Assembly (NCBI GenBank): GCA_008638375.1
Contig: CM018031.1
Location: 18,632,915 to 18,696,914 of the forward strand
Direction of reading: 5' to 3'
Origin: Nyssa sinensis
Taxonomy: Eukaryota; Streptophyta; Magnoliopsida; Cornales; Nyssaceae
DNA length: 64,000 bases
How positions within the stretch are numbered: the stretch's first letter is position 1; every line of letters begins with the position of its first letter. This document shows, in pieces, positions 23,109 through 33,840 of the stretch. A program made the position numbers and the translations under genes. The notes below the pieces were generated by a model. The model saw only the letters and a list, made by a program, of their open reading frames with translations. It did no database searches and was not told where the DNA came from.

Positions 23109-23575
23109 AGACGGACCAGGCTCGGAAGGCCTGGGCATTAGGGCGGTCCAGGCTCTGGAGGCCTGTATATTTAAGAAATAGACCAAGTATATAAGATCTG
23201 TATACCGTGGACCAGGCTCCGAAGGCCTGTGCATTATAGATAAACCAAGTGTTGAAACTTGTACATTTATGGACCAGGCTCTAGAGGCCTGTGCATTGAT
23301 AGATGGACCAAGTACGAAGACTTGTACATTTATGGACCAAGCTCTGGAGGCCTGTGCATTGATAGATGGACCAAGTACGAAGACTTGTACATTTATGGAC
23401 CAGGCTCTAGAGGCCTGTGCATTAATAGATGGACCAAGTACGAAGACTTGTACATTTATGGACCAGGCTCTGAAGGCCTATGCATTAATAGATGGACCAA
23501 GTATGGAAACTTGTGCATTTTATGGACCAGGCTCTGAAGGCCTGTGCATTAATAGATGGACACTTTATGGAAGTA
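23109..23575 (+). repeat. 63-bp minisatellite between pol and antisense unit 2
   Basis: Four near-perfect 63-bp steps of TGGACCA(G/A)GCTCT(A/G)GA(G)GCCTGTGCATT(G/A)ATAGATGGACCAAGTACGAAGACTTGTACATTTA begin at 23271, 23334, 23397 and 23460, with a 64-bp step to 23524. Three more diverged copies precede (from about 23109). As 63 is a multiple of three, both strands show long 21-residue repeat frames, which I regard as a by-product. Confidence 0.9.
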
Positions 23576-23588
23576 AAATAAAACCTCT

Positions 23589-26516
23589 CTACTGATAATA
23601 CTTCCGTAAGTGTTCCACATTCCATGGCCTAGTAACAGGCTTCCCAGTCATGTCTTCTAGCCAGTAGGTGGTAGGTCGAACAACCTTTGTTACCTTGTAT
23701 GGGCCCTCCCAGTTTGGTGACAACTTTCCCATGGTAGGATCCTTGGTGTTTTGAAAGACTCTTCTTAAGACGAAGTCCCCAACTTGAAAGCTGACTGTCT
23801 TGAGTCCTACCTTGGATTTGTTGACCATTCTCTGTTGATAGGCTTCCATTCTGATGCTGGCCTGATCCCTTCTCTCTTCGAGCAAATCCAAGTTTTCCAT
23901 CAGCTGCTGATCATTGGATTCTTGCTCAAAGGCCTCAGTCCTCAAAGTTAGCATACCGATCTCGACCAGAATTACTGCTTCTATTCCATAGGCTAGTGAG
24001 AAGGGAGTTTCAGAGGTGGGAGTTCTTCTGGTTGTTCTGTAGGCCCAAAGAACCCCAGGGAGTTCTTCTGCCCACTTTCCTTTGGCCTGTTCCAGCCTCT
24101 TCTTTAACCCGTCAAGGATTGTTCGGTTGGTGACCTCTGCTTGCCCATTTGCTTGTGGATGGCCTGGAGAGGCAAAGTGTTGCCTGATGTTGAGATTTTC
24201 GCAAAATGCCTTGAAGCCTTTACCAGTGAATTGTGTCCCATTGTCCGAGATAATTACACGTGGTATGCCGAACCTGCACAAAATGTTCTTCCAGGTGAAG
24301 CTTTCAACTTCCTTTTCTGTGCTATGTGTTAAAGGCTCGGCTCCGGCCCATTTAGAGAAGTAGTCGATGGCCACCAAGAGACATTTTCTGTTCGGAGGGG
24401 CCCTTGGTAATGGACCCACGATGTCCATCCCCCACTGAGCAAAGGGCCAAGGGTTAGGAATCGGGATAAGCTCATGATGAGGCTGATGTTGGTACGGTGC
24501 AAATCTCTGGCATTTGTCGCACTTTCGAACAAATTCTTTTGCCTGTTTTAGCATGCCGGGCCAGTAGTAACCCTGTGATAGAGCTCGGTGGGCTATAGTT
24601 CTGCCCCCATTATGATTCCCGCAGATTTCCTCATGTATTTCAGCCAAGACATATTGTGACTCGTCTGGAGCAAAGCATTTTAACAGAGGTTGAGAATACG
24701 ACCTTCTGTAAAGCTTATTGTTCAGGATCAGGTACCGAGCCGCTCTGATTCGGATTCTCCTGGCTTTGTTTTTATCCTCTGGGAAGAGCCCAGATCTTAT
24801 GTACTGGAGGATTGGAGTCATCCAGTTCTGGGGCTGTTCATCAATTTGAGCAACTGGTGCTTCCTTAATGCTGGATCTTGGCTGAAAGGAGATTTTGATT
24901 GTGGAGTCTGCTTTAGACTTGAGGCGTGAGGCCATGTTAGCCAGAGCGTCTGCTCTGCAATTCTGGCCTCTCTCAATCTTCTGGATAGTAAATGTCTGGA
25001 AGGAATACTTCAAGTGGTTTACCAGTTCGGAGTACCGGAGCATCCTGTTGTCTTTAATGGCAAATTCTCCCAGGACCTGGCTCACTACCAGTTGGGAATC
25101 AGAGAAGACGTCGAGGTTCTGAGCCTCGCATTCCAAGGCAAGTTTCATGCCTAAGATTAGGGCTTCATATTCGGCTTCGTTATTAGAAGCTTTGAATCCC
25201 AAGCTGACTGCTTTTTCTGACGTGAGCCCATCAGGGGACTGTAGCACCAGGCCTACCCTTGAGCCTTGATCGGTTGACGATCCATCAATGTACAGCAGCC
25301 AGGTTCCCGAAGTTTCGGTGACTTGTGTTTTGTTCTGAAGTGCCGGGGTGAACTCGGCTACGAAATCAGCTAAGGCCTGCCCTTTGATGGAGTTTCGGGG
25401 TACATATGATATGTCGAACTCCCCTAGCTCCACAGACCACTTCACCAATCTTCCCGATACCTCAGGTTTCCTTAATATAAATTTCAAAGGATAGGCAGTT
25501 GGGATCTCGATTGGATGGGCCTGGAAATAAGGTCGAAGCTTCCGAGCTGATATGACCAAGGCATAGGCCAGTTTCTCTACTTCTGGGTATCTTTTTTCTG
25601 TGTCAAGTAGTGCCCTACTGACGTAGAATATAGGCCTCTGTACCCCTCTGTCCTGTCTGATTAGTGCGGAGCTGACCGCGTTTTCGGAGACTGCAAGGTA
25701 TAGGAGTAGCTTTTCTCCTTGTACTGGTTTTGACAGGAGCTCTAGAGAGGCTAGATACTCCTTCAGCTCGTGAAAGGACTTCTCGCATTCTTCTGTCCAT
25801 TGCAAAGCTTTGCTGCCCTTCAGAGCTTTGAAGAAAGGTAGGCAGCGGTCAGTGGATTTGGAGATAAATCTGCTCAGTGCCACAATTCTGCCATTCAGCG
25901 CCTGAATTTCCTTTCTGGTTTTTGGCGACTTTAGCCCAATCAGGGCTTGGATCTGAGTGGGGTCTGCTTCGATACCCCTCTGAGAGACAATGTATCCCAA
26001 GAATTTTCCCTTCGTAACTCCGAAGGTGCATTTCGAGGGATTGAGCTTCATCCTGTGCTGTTTGAGGATATCGAAGGTCTGGGCTAAGTGCTGGAGGTGG
26101 CTATTTTTTTGAAGGCTCTTGACCAGCATATCGTCGATGTATACCTCCATAGTGCTTCCGAGCAGTGGGCTGAACATCTTGTTCACCAACCGCTGATAAG
26201 TGGCTCCAACATTCTTCAAACCGAAAGGCATCACTCTATAGCAGTAGAGTCCTCTTTCGGTTATGAAGGCAGTCTTCTCTTGATCTGGAGGGTACATCTG
26301 GATTTGGTTGTATCCAGAGTAGGCATCCATGAAACTCATAAGCTCGTGCCCTGCAGTGGCATCAACTAGTTGATCTATTCTTGGCAGTGGAAAGCTGTCC
26401 TTGGGACATGCCTTGTTGAGATCTGTATAATCAACGCAAACTCTCCACTTGTCGTTTTTCTTCTTGACAAGCACGGTGTTGGCTAGCCACTCGGGATAGA
26501 ACACCTCCCGTATCAT
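23589..26516 (-). CDS. pol polyprotein segment: reverse transcriptase, RNase H, integrase (Tat-type gypsy)
   Basis: A 975-codon uninterrupted frame carrying most of pol. RT comes first: WRVCVDYTDLNKACPKDSFP, MDAYSGYNQI, YRVMPFGLKN and the active site YIDDMLVKS. RNase H follows (WLLYIDGSS, NNEAEYEAL, DSQLVV, ADALANMAS). Then integrase: His/Cys zinc region ending KCDKCQRFAP, core DMDIVGPL-like MDIVGPLPRA, SDNGTQF and GQAEVTNR (the D, D, E triad), and a C-terminal GDFVLRRVFQ...GKLSPNWEGPYKV domain ending NVEHLRKYYQ. It is intact by itself, but a TAA at 26535-26537 cuts it from the protease part; the first codon shown is an internal Met. As part of the element it belongs to a gag-pol pseudogene. 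Confidence 0.93.
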   Translation of the reverse strand: MIREVFYPEWLANTVLVKKKNDKWRVCVDYTDLNKACPKDSFPLPRIDQLVDATAGHELMSFMDAYSGYNQIQMYPPDQEKTAFITERGLYCYRVMPFGLKNVGATYQRLVNKMFSPLLGSTMEVYIDDMLVKSLQKNSHLQHLAQTFDILKQHRMKLNPSKCTFGVTKGKFLGYIVSQRGIEADPTQIQALIGLKSPKTRKEIQALNGRIVALSRFISKSTDRCLPFFKALKGSKALQWTEECEKSFHELKEYLASLELLSKPVQGEKLLLYLAVSENAVSSALIRQDRGVQRPIFYVSRALLDTEKRYPEVEKLAYALVISARKLRPYFQAHPIEIPTAYPLKFILRKPEVSGRLVKWSVELGEFDISYVPRNSIKGQALADFVAEFTPALQNKTQVTETSGTWLLYIDGSSTDQGSRVGLVLQSPDGLTSEKAVSLGFKASNNEAEYEALILGMKLALECEAQNLDVFSDSQLVVSQVLGEFAIKDNRMLRYSELVNHLKYSFQTFTIQKIERGQNCRADALANMASRLKSKADSTIKISFQPRSSIKEAPVAQIDEQPQNWMTPILQYIRSGLFPEDKNKARRIRIRAARYLILNNKLYRRSYSQPLLKCFAPDESQYVLAEIHEEICGNHNGGRTIAHRALSQGYYWPGMLKQAKEFVRKCDKCQRFAPYQHQPHHELIPIPNPWPFAQWGMDIVGPLPRAPPNRKCLLVAIDYFSKWAGAEPLTHSTEKEVESFTWKNILCRFGIPRVIISDNGTQFTGKGFKAFCENLNIRQHFASPGHPQANGQAEVTNRTILDGLKKRLEQAKGKWAEELPGVLWAYRTTRRTPTSETPFSLAYGIEAVILVEIGMLTLRTEAFEQESNDQQLMENLDLLEERRDQASIRMEAYQQRMVNKSKVGLKTVSFQVGDFVLRRVFQNTKDPTMGKLSPNWEGPYKVTKVVRPTTYWLEDMTGKPVTRPWNVEHLRKYYQ

Positions 26517-27530
26517 CCTGGCGTCCAGCAGCCTTTAGACTTCGTCATTTATAATCCGATGCCGCTCAGGAGCAATCGGCCTTCTCTTCTGCCTGACTGG
26601 CGGGTGATCCGGATCCACCATTAGTCTGTGAGTTATAAGATCAGGATCTATTCCCTCCATGTCCCTGGTCTCCCAAGCGAAGATAGAGAGGTTGTCTTTC
26701 AAGAACCTGACTATCTTTTCCTGCTCGGTGTGTGTTAGGTCTGGGCTGATGTACAAGTAACGCCCCTCTGCTTCTGAACTGACCAGTACTTTAATGGGCT
26801 CGCCAATAGGTTTGGCTCGGCTGTCGCGTCCCTTTGGGCTCAGGGGTTCTTCAATGCCGGATGGGCAATCCTCCACGTCGGGAGAGTGAGTGAATACCAG
26901 ATCTGCACAATCCCGAGTGTGCTGTAATTGCTATTTGGGAGCCTTCTCCTTAAGGCCAATAGCGTGGCACTCCCGGGAGGTTGGCTGGCATCCTCTGACA
27001 GAGTGCACGCTCTGGTTGTGGACGTACTTCAGACACTGATGGAGGGTCGAGGTGACTGCCCCTATCTGATGTAACCAGGGTCTCCCGATTATGACGTTGT
27101 AGGGAGACTTCATGTTCAATACCATATACTTCGAGATGGTGGTCTTCTGCCCTTCACCCTCTCCTACAGTGGTAGGAAGGTCGACTCTCCCCAAAGGGGT
27201 GCTGAGGTTGCCATCAAAAGCTGCCATGACGGCGGTGGTGGGCTTGACGTTGTCATGGTCTATGCCCATCTATTTAAGCGGCTCGTAAAACAATATGTTG
27301 ACGGAGCTGCCTGTATCAACCAGGACTCTTCTGGTCTCGAAGTTGGCGATTCTGAGGGTGATAACAAGGGCATCACTGTGAGGGCAGTGTACCCCTGCTA
27401 GATCTTGCTCGGTGAATTGGATCTCCGGTGCTGGCTTGAGCCTCTTTTCGACGTTGGAGATCTGTAGTACGTTTGGGGCGGCTCTGGCCTCCCGAGCGTA
27501 TCTCTTTCTTGCCCTGTTAGACATTCCTGT
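26517..27530 (-). pseudogene. pol pseudogene, protease and linker to RT (Tat-type gypsy)
   Basis: Continuous homologous reading frame broken by three stops: TAG 27270-27272, TAG 26931-26933 and TAA 26535-26537. The aspartic protease signature LVDTGSSVNIL is present near 27290-27325. The linker includes MVLNMKSPYNVIIGRPWLHQ, typical of the protease C-terminal half, and the RT lead-in SIFAWETRDMEGIDPDL with HRLMVDPDHPPVRQKRR. The TAG stops lie where Gln is expected. Confidence 0.85.
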
Positions 27531-29294
27531 GACAGAGGAGTCGGCATGGAGGACGTAGATGACGTGATTGTTCTGTCTCTGGGGCTTGTTACGTCCCTCC
27601 CTCTGCTCCTGCCTCTGTTCGGGCCTCTGGTCGGGCCGCTGCTGAGGCTTGTCTTCTTGGGGGTTTTGCCTTCTGTCCTGCTTGACGAACTCCCGAAGAC
27701 GCCCCTTCTTTATGAGCTGCTCTATCTCATATCGGAGGGTCCTGCAAGTGTTAGTTGTATGTCCATGATCTTTATGGAAATTACAATACTTACTTTGGTC
27801 CTACAGGCTGGGATCTCCCTTCATTGGTTCCGGCCACCTCAGGTTCTCTCGATCTCGGATCTGCCGGAGTACCTGGTTCGGTGTGGTGTTCAGAGGAGTG
27901 AAGTTGATGAACTCCCTCGGTCCGGAGTTGTACACAGCTATGGGTGCTGTTCTCTTCTCTGGGCTCCTGGCCCTATTTTTGTTGGAGTCTCTTCTGTGAT
28001 CCTCCTTCTTGTGGTCCTCCTGCTTTGGATTGTCCCTCTGGGTCTGATCCCTGCCCTTCTGGGACGTGCGGTTGGCTTCTTCCAGGTTGATGTATTTTCT
28101 GGCCTGATCCATTAATGTCGCCATATCGGTAGGAGGGCTTTTTGTCAAGGAATCTCTGAACCCACCTTGGGCAAGCCCGGCAGTCAGGGCTGCTACAAGG
28201 AATTTCGGGCTGCAGTCAGTGATCTCCATGAACTCGGTGTTGAAGCACGCAATGTAGGCTCTGAGGGATTCCTCCCTAGTTTGCTTGACGTTTAGCAGGA
28301 ATTCTGGCCCCCTTCTGAGCCTTCTGCTGGTCATAAACCTGTCCAAGAACTATCTACCGAGCTCGTAGAAGGTGGTAACAGAGTTCGGTGGGAGGTTGTG
28401 GAACCACTTCAGAGCAGTCCCCTTCAAGCTGGTGATGAACGTTCGGCACATGAAAGCATCAGAGGCTCCATGAAGGGCCATCGTATGCTGGTAATGAGAG
28501 GGGTGATCTCCTGGATCTCCAGATCCATCGTACAAGGTGAACTTGGGCACCATGAATTTTCTGGGCCTCTCTTCTGACATAATGGCTTGAGTGAATGGGT
28601 TGGCTAGCCTTCCAAGCAGCCTGGCCAGTTCGTCTTGTTCTGGAGGGTTCTGAGGTCCTCTCAAGGTAATTGTCCGGTCCATTGACTCGGCAATTTCCTC
28701 TACCCTCCGCGGGTCTTTGAATCTGACATCTTATGAACCCTGCTTGACAGCCTCGGCTTCAGGGTAGTAGGGTTGATTACGCCCTTCGGACGGAGGAGGA
28801 TTCCGAACCGGAGGGTTTGGTGCTGCATGAGGAGGCTCCTGCGGTGCCGGGTGTGCTCCCGAGGCCCTTAGAGTTGGGGCCCGGGTAGTGCTCCGGTAAT
28901 GTACATCAGGAACGAAGGCGGATGTTCCCCAGCCAGGGACTGTTGATGGCTGCGGATCTCGGTCAGTGTGAGCAACGCTTGAGGGGTGCCCAGGCTAGTT
29001 AGTTGGAGCCTGCGCATCAAGTTCTTCGTTCTCTGTAGCAACAAGAGGTTGCGTTCCTGCAACAAAGTTGACCGGCGGGCTAGGAGAACTCGCCGCTTGG
29101 TTTTGCGTAAGTGTCGCCAGTGTTCTAGTGATGGTAAACAACTGCTCCTGCACCAGTTCATTGTGTCGTTTTATTGCTTCGATCTCTTGTCGCATAGGAT
29201 TGGCCGCTGGCCCCCTTGTGCGGGGAGCAGGCGGCTGGCGTTGAGCGTTTTGCGAATTCTGAGTATTCTGTCATGGTCGGAGATTTGGTGCCAT
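27531..29294 (-). pseudogene. gag pseudogene (Tat-type gypsy)
   Basis: Starts at ATG 29294 (MAPNLRP). A CCHC-like/zinc motif reading YCNFHKDHGHTTNTC lies near 27745-27790. The capsid (Retrotrans_gag-like) domain covers about 28150-28560 (PKFTLYDGSGDPGDHPSHYQ; GTALKWFHNLPPNSV). In-frame stops occur at 29271-29273 (TGA), 28995-28997 (TAG), 28731-28733 (TAA), 28350-28352 (TAG) and 27801-27803 (TAG). The open frame of 189 codons on the other strand (27546-28115) is a shadow. Confidence 0.85.
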
Positions 29295-29352
29295 GGTTTT
29301 CCGGTAGGGAAAGAGATGAGTTTTATGAGTAGAGCACTTTGGAGATTAGTCG

Positions 29353-29374
29353 TTTCCCACAGACGGCGCCAAAC
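29353..29374 (-). other. Primer-binding site of the Tat-type element
   Basis: On the minus strand GTTTGGCGCCGTCTGTGGGAA follows the 5' LTR directly. The TGGCGCCGTCTGTGGGAA core is a frequent primer-binding site in plant gypsy elements of this lineage. Confidence 0.8.
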
Positions 29375-29991
29375 TGATGCTGCACTTTTCGGCTCGCAAT
29401 AAGTATGGACTTCGTGACCTGTAGAACACTCAGAAAGGTGATCAGAGGACCACCGGATTGGCTCCAGCGGTAGCCGCTCCGATGCTTAAGTAAGTAAAAG
29501 AATTGAAAGACTGTATTGAAAGCCAAAGAATGAGCATAAGAAATAAGGCGTACCTTTAGGGTTTAATTTATAAGCCGTGGCTTTCCTAAGTTGATTAGGA
29601 TTCGAAGCCATGAATATAGGGATTTGATCATCGGAGATTGCAGTTACCTTACATAGAGATAACCATAGATGCCATGAATATAGGGATTTGATTATTGGAG
29701 ATTGCAGTTACCTTGCATAGAGATAACCATAGATGGTAGTTTCCTTGTTGAAGACCGCTTCCTTATTCCCTGCTCGGCATCCGCTAAGGCGGTGACGAGT
29801 TCTGGAGTGTTGGTCTGGACCCTGTTGATCTGTTCTGGTTATATATATGTTCGGTCACTTCCGACCTTATATAATGATCTGGATGCTTGAGCTTTTAGTC
29901 ATTGGCTGAGTGAGAATCATGTTGGCTGAGCATAGGTCGGACTGTGGTTACACGTGTCAAGTGTTGATTGGCTTGTTCTTTTATGGTATAT

Positions 29992-29993
<2 letters not shown>
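29375..29993 (-). repeat. 5' LTR of the Tat-type element
   Basis: 619 bases, about 98% identical by eye to 14980-15616 apart from the 18-bp indel. It contains TATATAATG and TATATATATGTTC stretches that could hold the promoter for leftward transcription. Confidence 0.92.
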
Positions 29994-30036
<43 letters not shown>

Positions 30037-30182
30037 TCAATCTGTTCCATTTTTCCCATTTTGCCATTTCTATTACCTGGGATTTTTTTGTATCTGTTTT
30101 ATTTTTTAGATAAATTCTTAAACCACGTCCGGAACTTTTCAAACTGAAATGATTGGTCAGCTTTATCCATTGAGGTTCTGAG

Positions 30183-30240
<58 letters not shown>
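29994..30240. repeat. AT microsatellites and second copy of the ~130-bp flank
   Basis: (AT)n at 29994-30032 and 30185-30232. Between them CCATTTCTATTACCTGGGATTTTT...GTTCTGAGC repeats 14840-14950. The open frames here are microsatellite translations. Confidence 0.8.
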
Positions 30241-30242
<2 letters not shown>

Positions 30243-31499
30243 ATACATACATCTTATTTTATTTATAAGAAAAGTAAGGATCGTTTGTGGGGGTAAATTG
30301 AACATTTTTTTCTTGAATTATTAATTTATTGTTATTTATCTTTTTTTTTTTTTGCCTAACTTTTAATTTTGTTCTCATCATAGTTGCTTTATACTTTTAT
30401 CTTTTATTTATTAATTTATTGTATTTATGAGATTATCGATTAGTCATCTATTTTGATACACATTTTATTATTTATATTTATAAACTTATCATTTATTTTT
30501 TGATAATTTATTATTTATTTATAGATTTACTATTTATTCTTATAATTTTTTATGACATGAATGACATACCATGCACCGACATCCAACTGGTATGTATTAT
30601 GTATATACAGTGGATGAGATGGTGAGCCAGATTAGAAAACAATTAATTAGGGTTGTGATAAATTCTTTAGTTAAATGTTTTTAATTCATCTTAATCAAAG
30701 TCGCTGAAGTGAAAGCATGCAGGTGTTCAAATATTGGAAAAATTGTTGTTTTGACTCTTGAAATTTCCGTACAATACAGAAGGCACAGATTGCAAATGGA
30801 ATCAAATTGTTTCATACTGATGCATGCATGGCCTAAAAGTCTAATCAAAACGCATTTATTCCAATACGCGTTTTATAAATGAAGTTTCATAGCATAAAAC
30901 TATCCTAACACATTGGAAATATCCTAGCAACTTACAAATTAATCATCCTGTAGAAGGAGAATATCATGCAATTATAATACTGTCCAGTGTAGTCTTGTGT
31001 TGATCTTAGAGATGTCCCTTGCTATTAGATCATCTCCAATGCACATGCTATCAAAAAGTTGATATTGAGGTCTAACTTAATTTTCAAAAGAGTTGTTATG
31101 TATATAAAATAGTAGTTGATGCAACCAATGACATGTTAAAACATCTCTTATATTTTCAAATCTTTTATCAAATATAGCTATAAGAATTCATATTAGTTGA
31201 TGCAACCAATGACACGTTAAAACATGTTTTCTCTGGGCCAGGTCAATGAAAAAATACAAGTGGAGGCCGAGATACTTGTGCCCATGTCACATAAGGACAT
31301 TAATGAATCCCATTCGAAGGCCCATAGTAATTCTCAGTCCACCCACGTGTCCATTTCTCTAATTAACATTAATCATAAGTTTGAAAAGGCAAAGTAAATT
31401 TACCATCTGGGAAGGGTACACAATTTACGTATTTAGACTTTATTTTTGAATCTAGTCAATTCTTGAAACATTTATATAAATCCTTTTAATTTCATTTAT
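30241..31499. other. Intergenic, no gene seen
   Basis: AT-rich host-like DNA. A short direct repeat (TAGTTGATGCAACCAATGACA(T/C)GTTAAAACAT) occurs at about 31110 and 31193, after AGATCATCTCCAATGCACATGC, a phrase common in small plant transposons. No paired ends found. Confidence 0.5.
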
Positions 31500-31965
31500 A
31501 CACTTCTAGAAACTTTATTAAGTCTTAAGGATGTATTCGTTATTTTTTAGTTTGTTAACGGGTCTTATTTTTCTCAAAATGATATTAACGTCAGGTTCAG
31601 AATATTGAAGATAATCAGTTTTAGTTTTTTCGGAACTTAATTTGCATGTATGTGACTTATTTTAAGCTTAGAGGCATTTTTATAATTTTGTACTTTCACG
31701 TGTCCCCTTTTTTGGTACTTTGTTTGCTAAAATAGATTCCATTGTTGGGTTCGAAATGTCAAAGAAAGTCAAAATATGTTATTTTTGACAGTCAATCAGC
31801 TTTTGGATCACTACGGACATAATAATAATTATGACATTTTACGTGTCTATATTTTCAGAATTTCGTTTCATAAAATGGATTTTCTCATTGGATCTAAAAT
31901 GTTCCAAAATACTAAAAAAGATATTTTCATACTCATTAGAGTTCAATTAATCACTTAATTAATCG
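31500..31965 (+). mobile_element. Old degenerate fragment of the solo-LTR family
   Basis: GAGGCATTTTTATAATTTTGTACTTTCACGTGTCC...AAAATAGATTCCATTGTTGGGTTCGAAATGTCAAAGAAAGTCAAAATATG parallels 7624-7735 of the solo LTR at 6152 (GGGGCATTTTGGTAATTTTATATG...AAAACGGACCTCACCATTGGCCTCAGAATGGCCGAGATAGTCAAAATAC). A further unit follows at about 31860-31925. No ends are preserved. Confidence 0.6.
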
Positions 31966-32098
31966 ACATAATTCTTCCAACTAATAGTATCAAGGCCATT
32001 AGCTCTAATACTCGGTCGCATAAGATACAGATCAAGTAATTTTCCCAATTCAGATTCTTCCCAAACAAATAGGTTCCTTCTGAACATTGCCTTCCAAT
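31966..32098 (-). mobile_element. LINE fragment, part downstream of the CACTA insertion
   Basis: Minus-strand translation WKAMFRRNLFVWEESELGKL continues the LINE reading that stops at the other side of the CACTA (53151). The two are joined by the ATT/AAT target duplicate to give DIQD-WKAMFRRN. It breaks off at about 31966. Confidence 0.75.
32096..32098. repeat. CACTA target-site duplication AAT (left)
   Basis: AAT precedes CACTACAAGAAATGAG; the matching AAT is at 53148-53150. A 3-bp duplication is diagnostic for CACTA elements. Confidence 0.85.
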
Positions 32099-32560
32099 CA
32101 CTACAAGAAATGAGCTTATTTCCGACGCATTTTATCCGACCGTCGAAAATAATTAATTATTACCGACCAAAATTACTATGAGTCGGAAATAATTACTTAT
32201 TTCCGACCAAAACTTTTATGCGTCGGAAATAATGAATTATTACCGACCAAAACTACTATGCGTCGGAAATAATTAATTATAATCGACCATTTTATAAGTC
32301 GGCAATAACTAAATTTAATAAAGGTTATTTCCGACGCTGTTAATCGTCGGAAAATATTAATATTACGACCAAAATACTCTGGGTCGGAAATAATCAAATA
32401 TAATCCACCATTTTACTAGTAAAAAATAACTAAATTTACTAAAGTATATTTTCCGACGCTAGTAGTTGTCGGAAAAAATTACTATTACCGACCAAGATAG
32501 TTTGTGTCGGAAATAATTTGCTACAACCGACCATCGTTTTGGTCGGAAATAACCTGTTTT
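32099..32560. repeat. CACTA 5' terminal inverted repeat and subterminal array
   Basis: After the 16-bp inverted repeat, about a dozen copies in both orientations of TTTCCGAC(G/C) / GTCGGAAATAA and ACCGACCA occur at roughly 20-40 bp spacing. The mirror-image array is at 52520-53147. Confidence 0.92.
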
Positions 32561-33840
32561 GCTCACTACTTCATGCCTCTGTTTTTCTTGCCATTTTCAA
32601 CCTCGCGCCTTTCTCTGATCTCTCACCTCTCTGTCTCTGTCTCTCGCCGATCTCTCACCTCTCTTGCCGATCTCTGATCTCTCACCTCTCTCGCCGATCT
32701 TTCTGATCTCTCACCTCTCTCGCCGATCTCTCCCCTTTAGATCCACAAAAAAATAACAGTGTTCGGCTTCCATCTTTTTCGTCGCAGAGAGACTTAGGGC
32801 ACGAAGTGAAGGAGATTTTCTTAGTCGTCGTCGAAGCAAGCCCCTCTCGTGTCGTCGTCACCTGATCGATTTAAAGTCCTCTGCATCGTCAACGACTCTC
32901 TCTCTCCCCAAAGTCAGGTATGCCTCCTTCTCCTCTTATTCTTCTTCTTCTTTTATTTAATTTTTTTTTTTGTGCAATTATTCTTTATCTCCGAATCTGA
33001 TCGACATCGGCTCTAGAGCATGTAACGTTTAAAAAATTGACTCGCACAACCCCCCTAAAATTTGGGCGTGTGTTTGAGATCCCTGTAAAGTAAAAATGTG
33101 TGTGTGTTTGTTTTGAGATGGTGCTTATATATAAACGCTCAAATAAGGCTTTTCTGTGATGTGCCTCACAGACAAGCTTTTGCAAACGACTTTCCCAAAC
33201 ATCTAATTATTAGGGAATTAACTTACTCACAATTGCATGTTGGGGGACAAGCTGCCCTAAACGAAGCCTAATTCACTTGTTACTGGAGGCACCATTACAC
33301 CATTTTTGTTATTTTAATGTTTCGTTTTGGACTAGAGATGATGAAAATATTAAGGAGGAAACAGAGGTAATTAAAAGCATGGATTTTTTATATTTAAGAG
33401 TAATGCACAGTAAATTCAAACTTAACATGAAACAAGGTTTTTGAATTATTAAATGAATTAAGGATTGAATTTTCATTTATTTTAACTATTTTTTTTCTAA
33501 TTTCTAGTTCATTTAGTGATTAAAATAACTTATCTTAAATAAATTCCAACTTACAGCAACATTCTCTTATATTTAAAGATTTTTTTTACTTATTTAAATA
33601 AAAAAACAAGTTATTAATGAAATTTTAATGTGATAAATATTACTAAATATTTTAATAAAAGACTTAGTACAGTGACTCGTTGGATTCAACTGGTCAACCC
33701 AATTTAATTTGTTTATAATTGGCACTCTTAAAATTAATGTTAGTTACATTTTATTTCTATATTTTGGTCTCTATTGGATATAAAGTTCAGCTTCAAAAAT
33801 TTATTTTTATGAAGGCCATTTCTTTAAAAATGCAAGATAT
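32561..33840. other. CT-rich leader and AT-rich spacer of the CACTA
   Basis: 32590-32920 is rich in CTCTCTGATCTCTCACCTCTC and resembles a transcript leader. Its end (CAAAGTCAGGTATGCC at about 32911-32926) looks like a splice donor. 33000-33840 is AT-rich with no gene seen. This probably contains the promoter and first non-coding exon of the transposase gene (inference). Confidence 0.45.

Larger units (their letters stand above)
14980..29993 (-). mobile_element. Ty3/gypsy element of the Tat/Retand type with antisense genes
   Basis: A 15.0-kb element on the minus strand. LTRs of 637 and 619 bases start TGATGC and end TATATCA on the plus strand, and ATATA flanks both sides (uninformative, as the target is an AT repeat). 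Primer-binding site and polypurine tract lie in the right places for leftward transcription. Gag-pol is at 29294-23589. Between pol and the 3' LTR are two rightward gene-like units, as known for Tat-lineage elements that carry antisense ORFs. LTRs differ by about ten substitutions (hand count) plus one 18-bp indel, so the element is fairly young, yet gag-pol has eight in-frame stops. A solo LTR (18871-22290) is nested inside. Confidence 0.92.

Noticed and set aside
23109..23575. Regular repeat array that could suggest CRISPR
   Set aside because: Units are directly contiguous with no unique spacers, in a plant retrotransposon; it is a minisatellite.
23259..23595. Open frames with 21-residue repeats (MYIYGPGSRGL type)
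   Set aside because: By-product of the 63-bp minisatellite; no start context or conservation.
27546..28115. 189-codon plus-strand open frame
   Set aside because: Exact shadow of gag on the opposite strand, Leu/Val-rich as expected of complement of Gln/Asp-rich coding.
29981..30305. Ile/Tyr-repeat open frames
   Set aside because: Translation of AT microsatellite.
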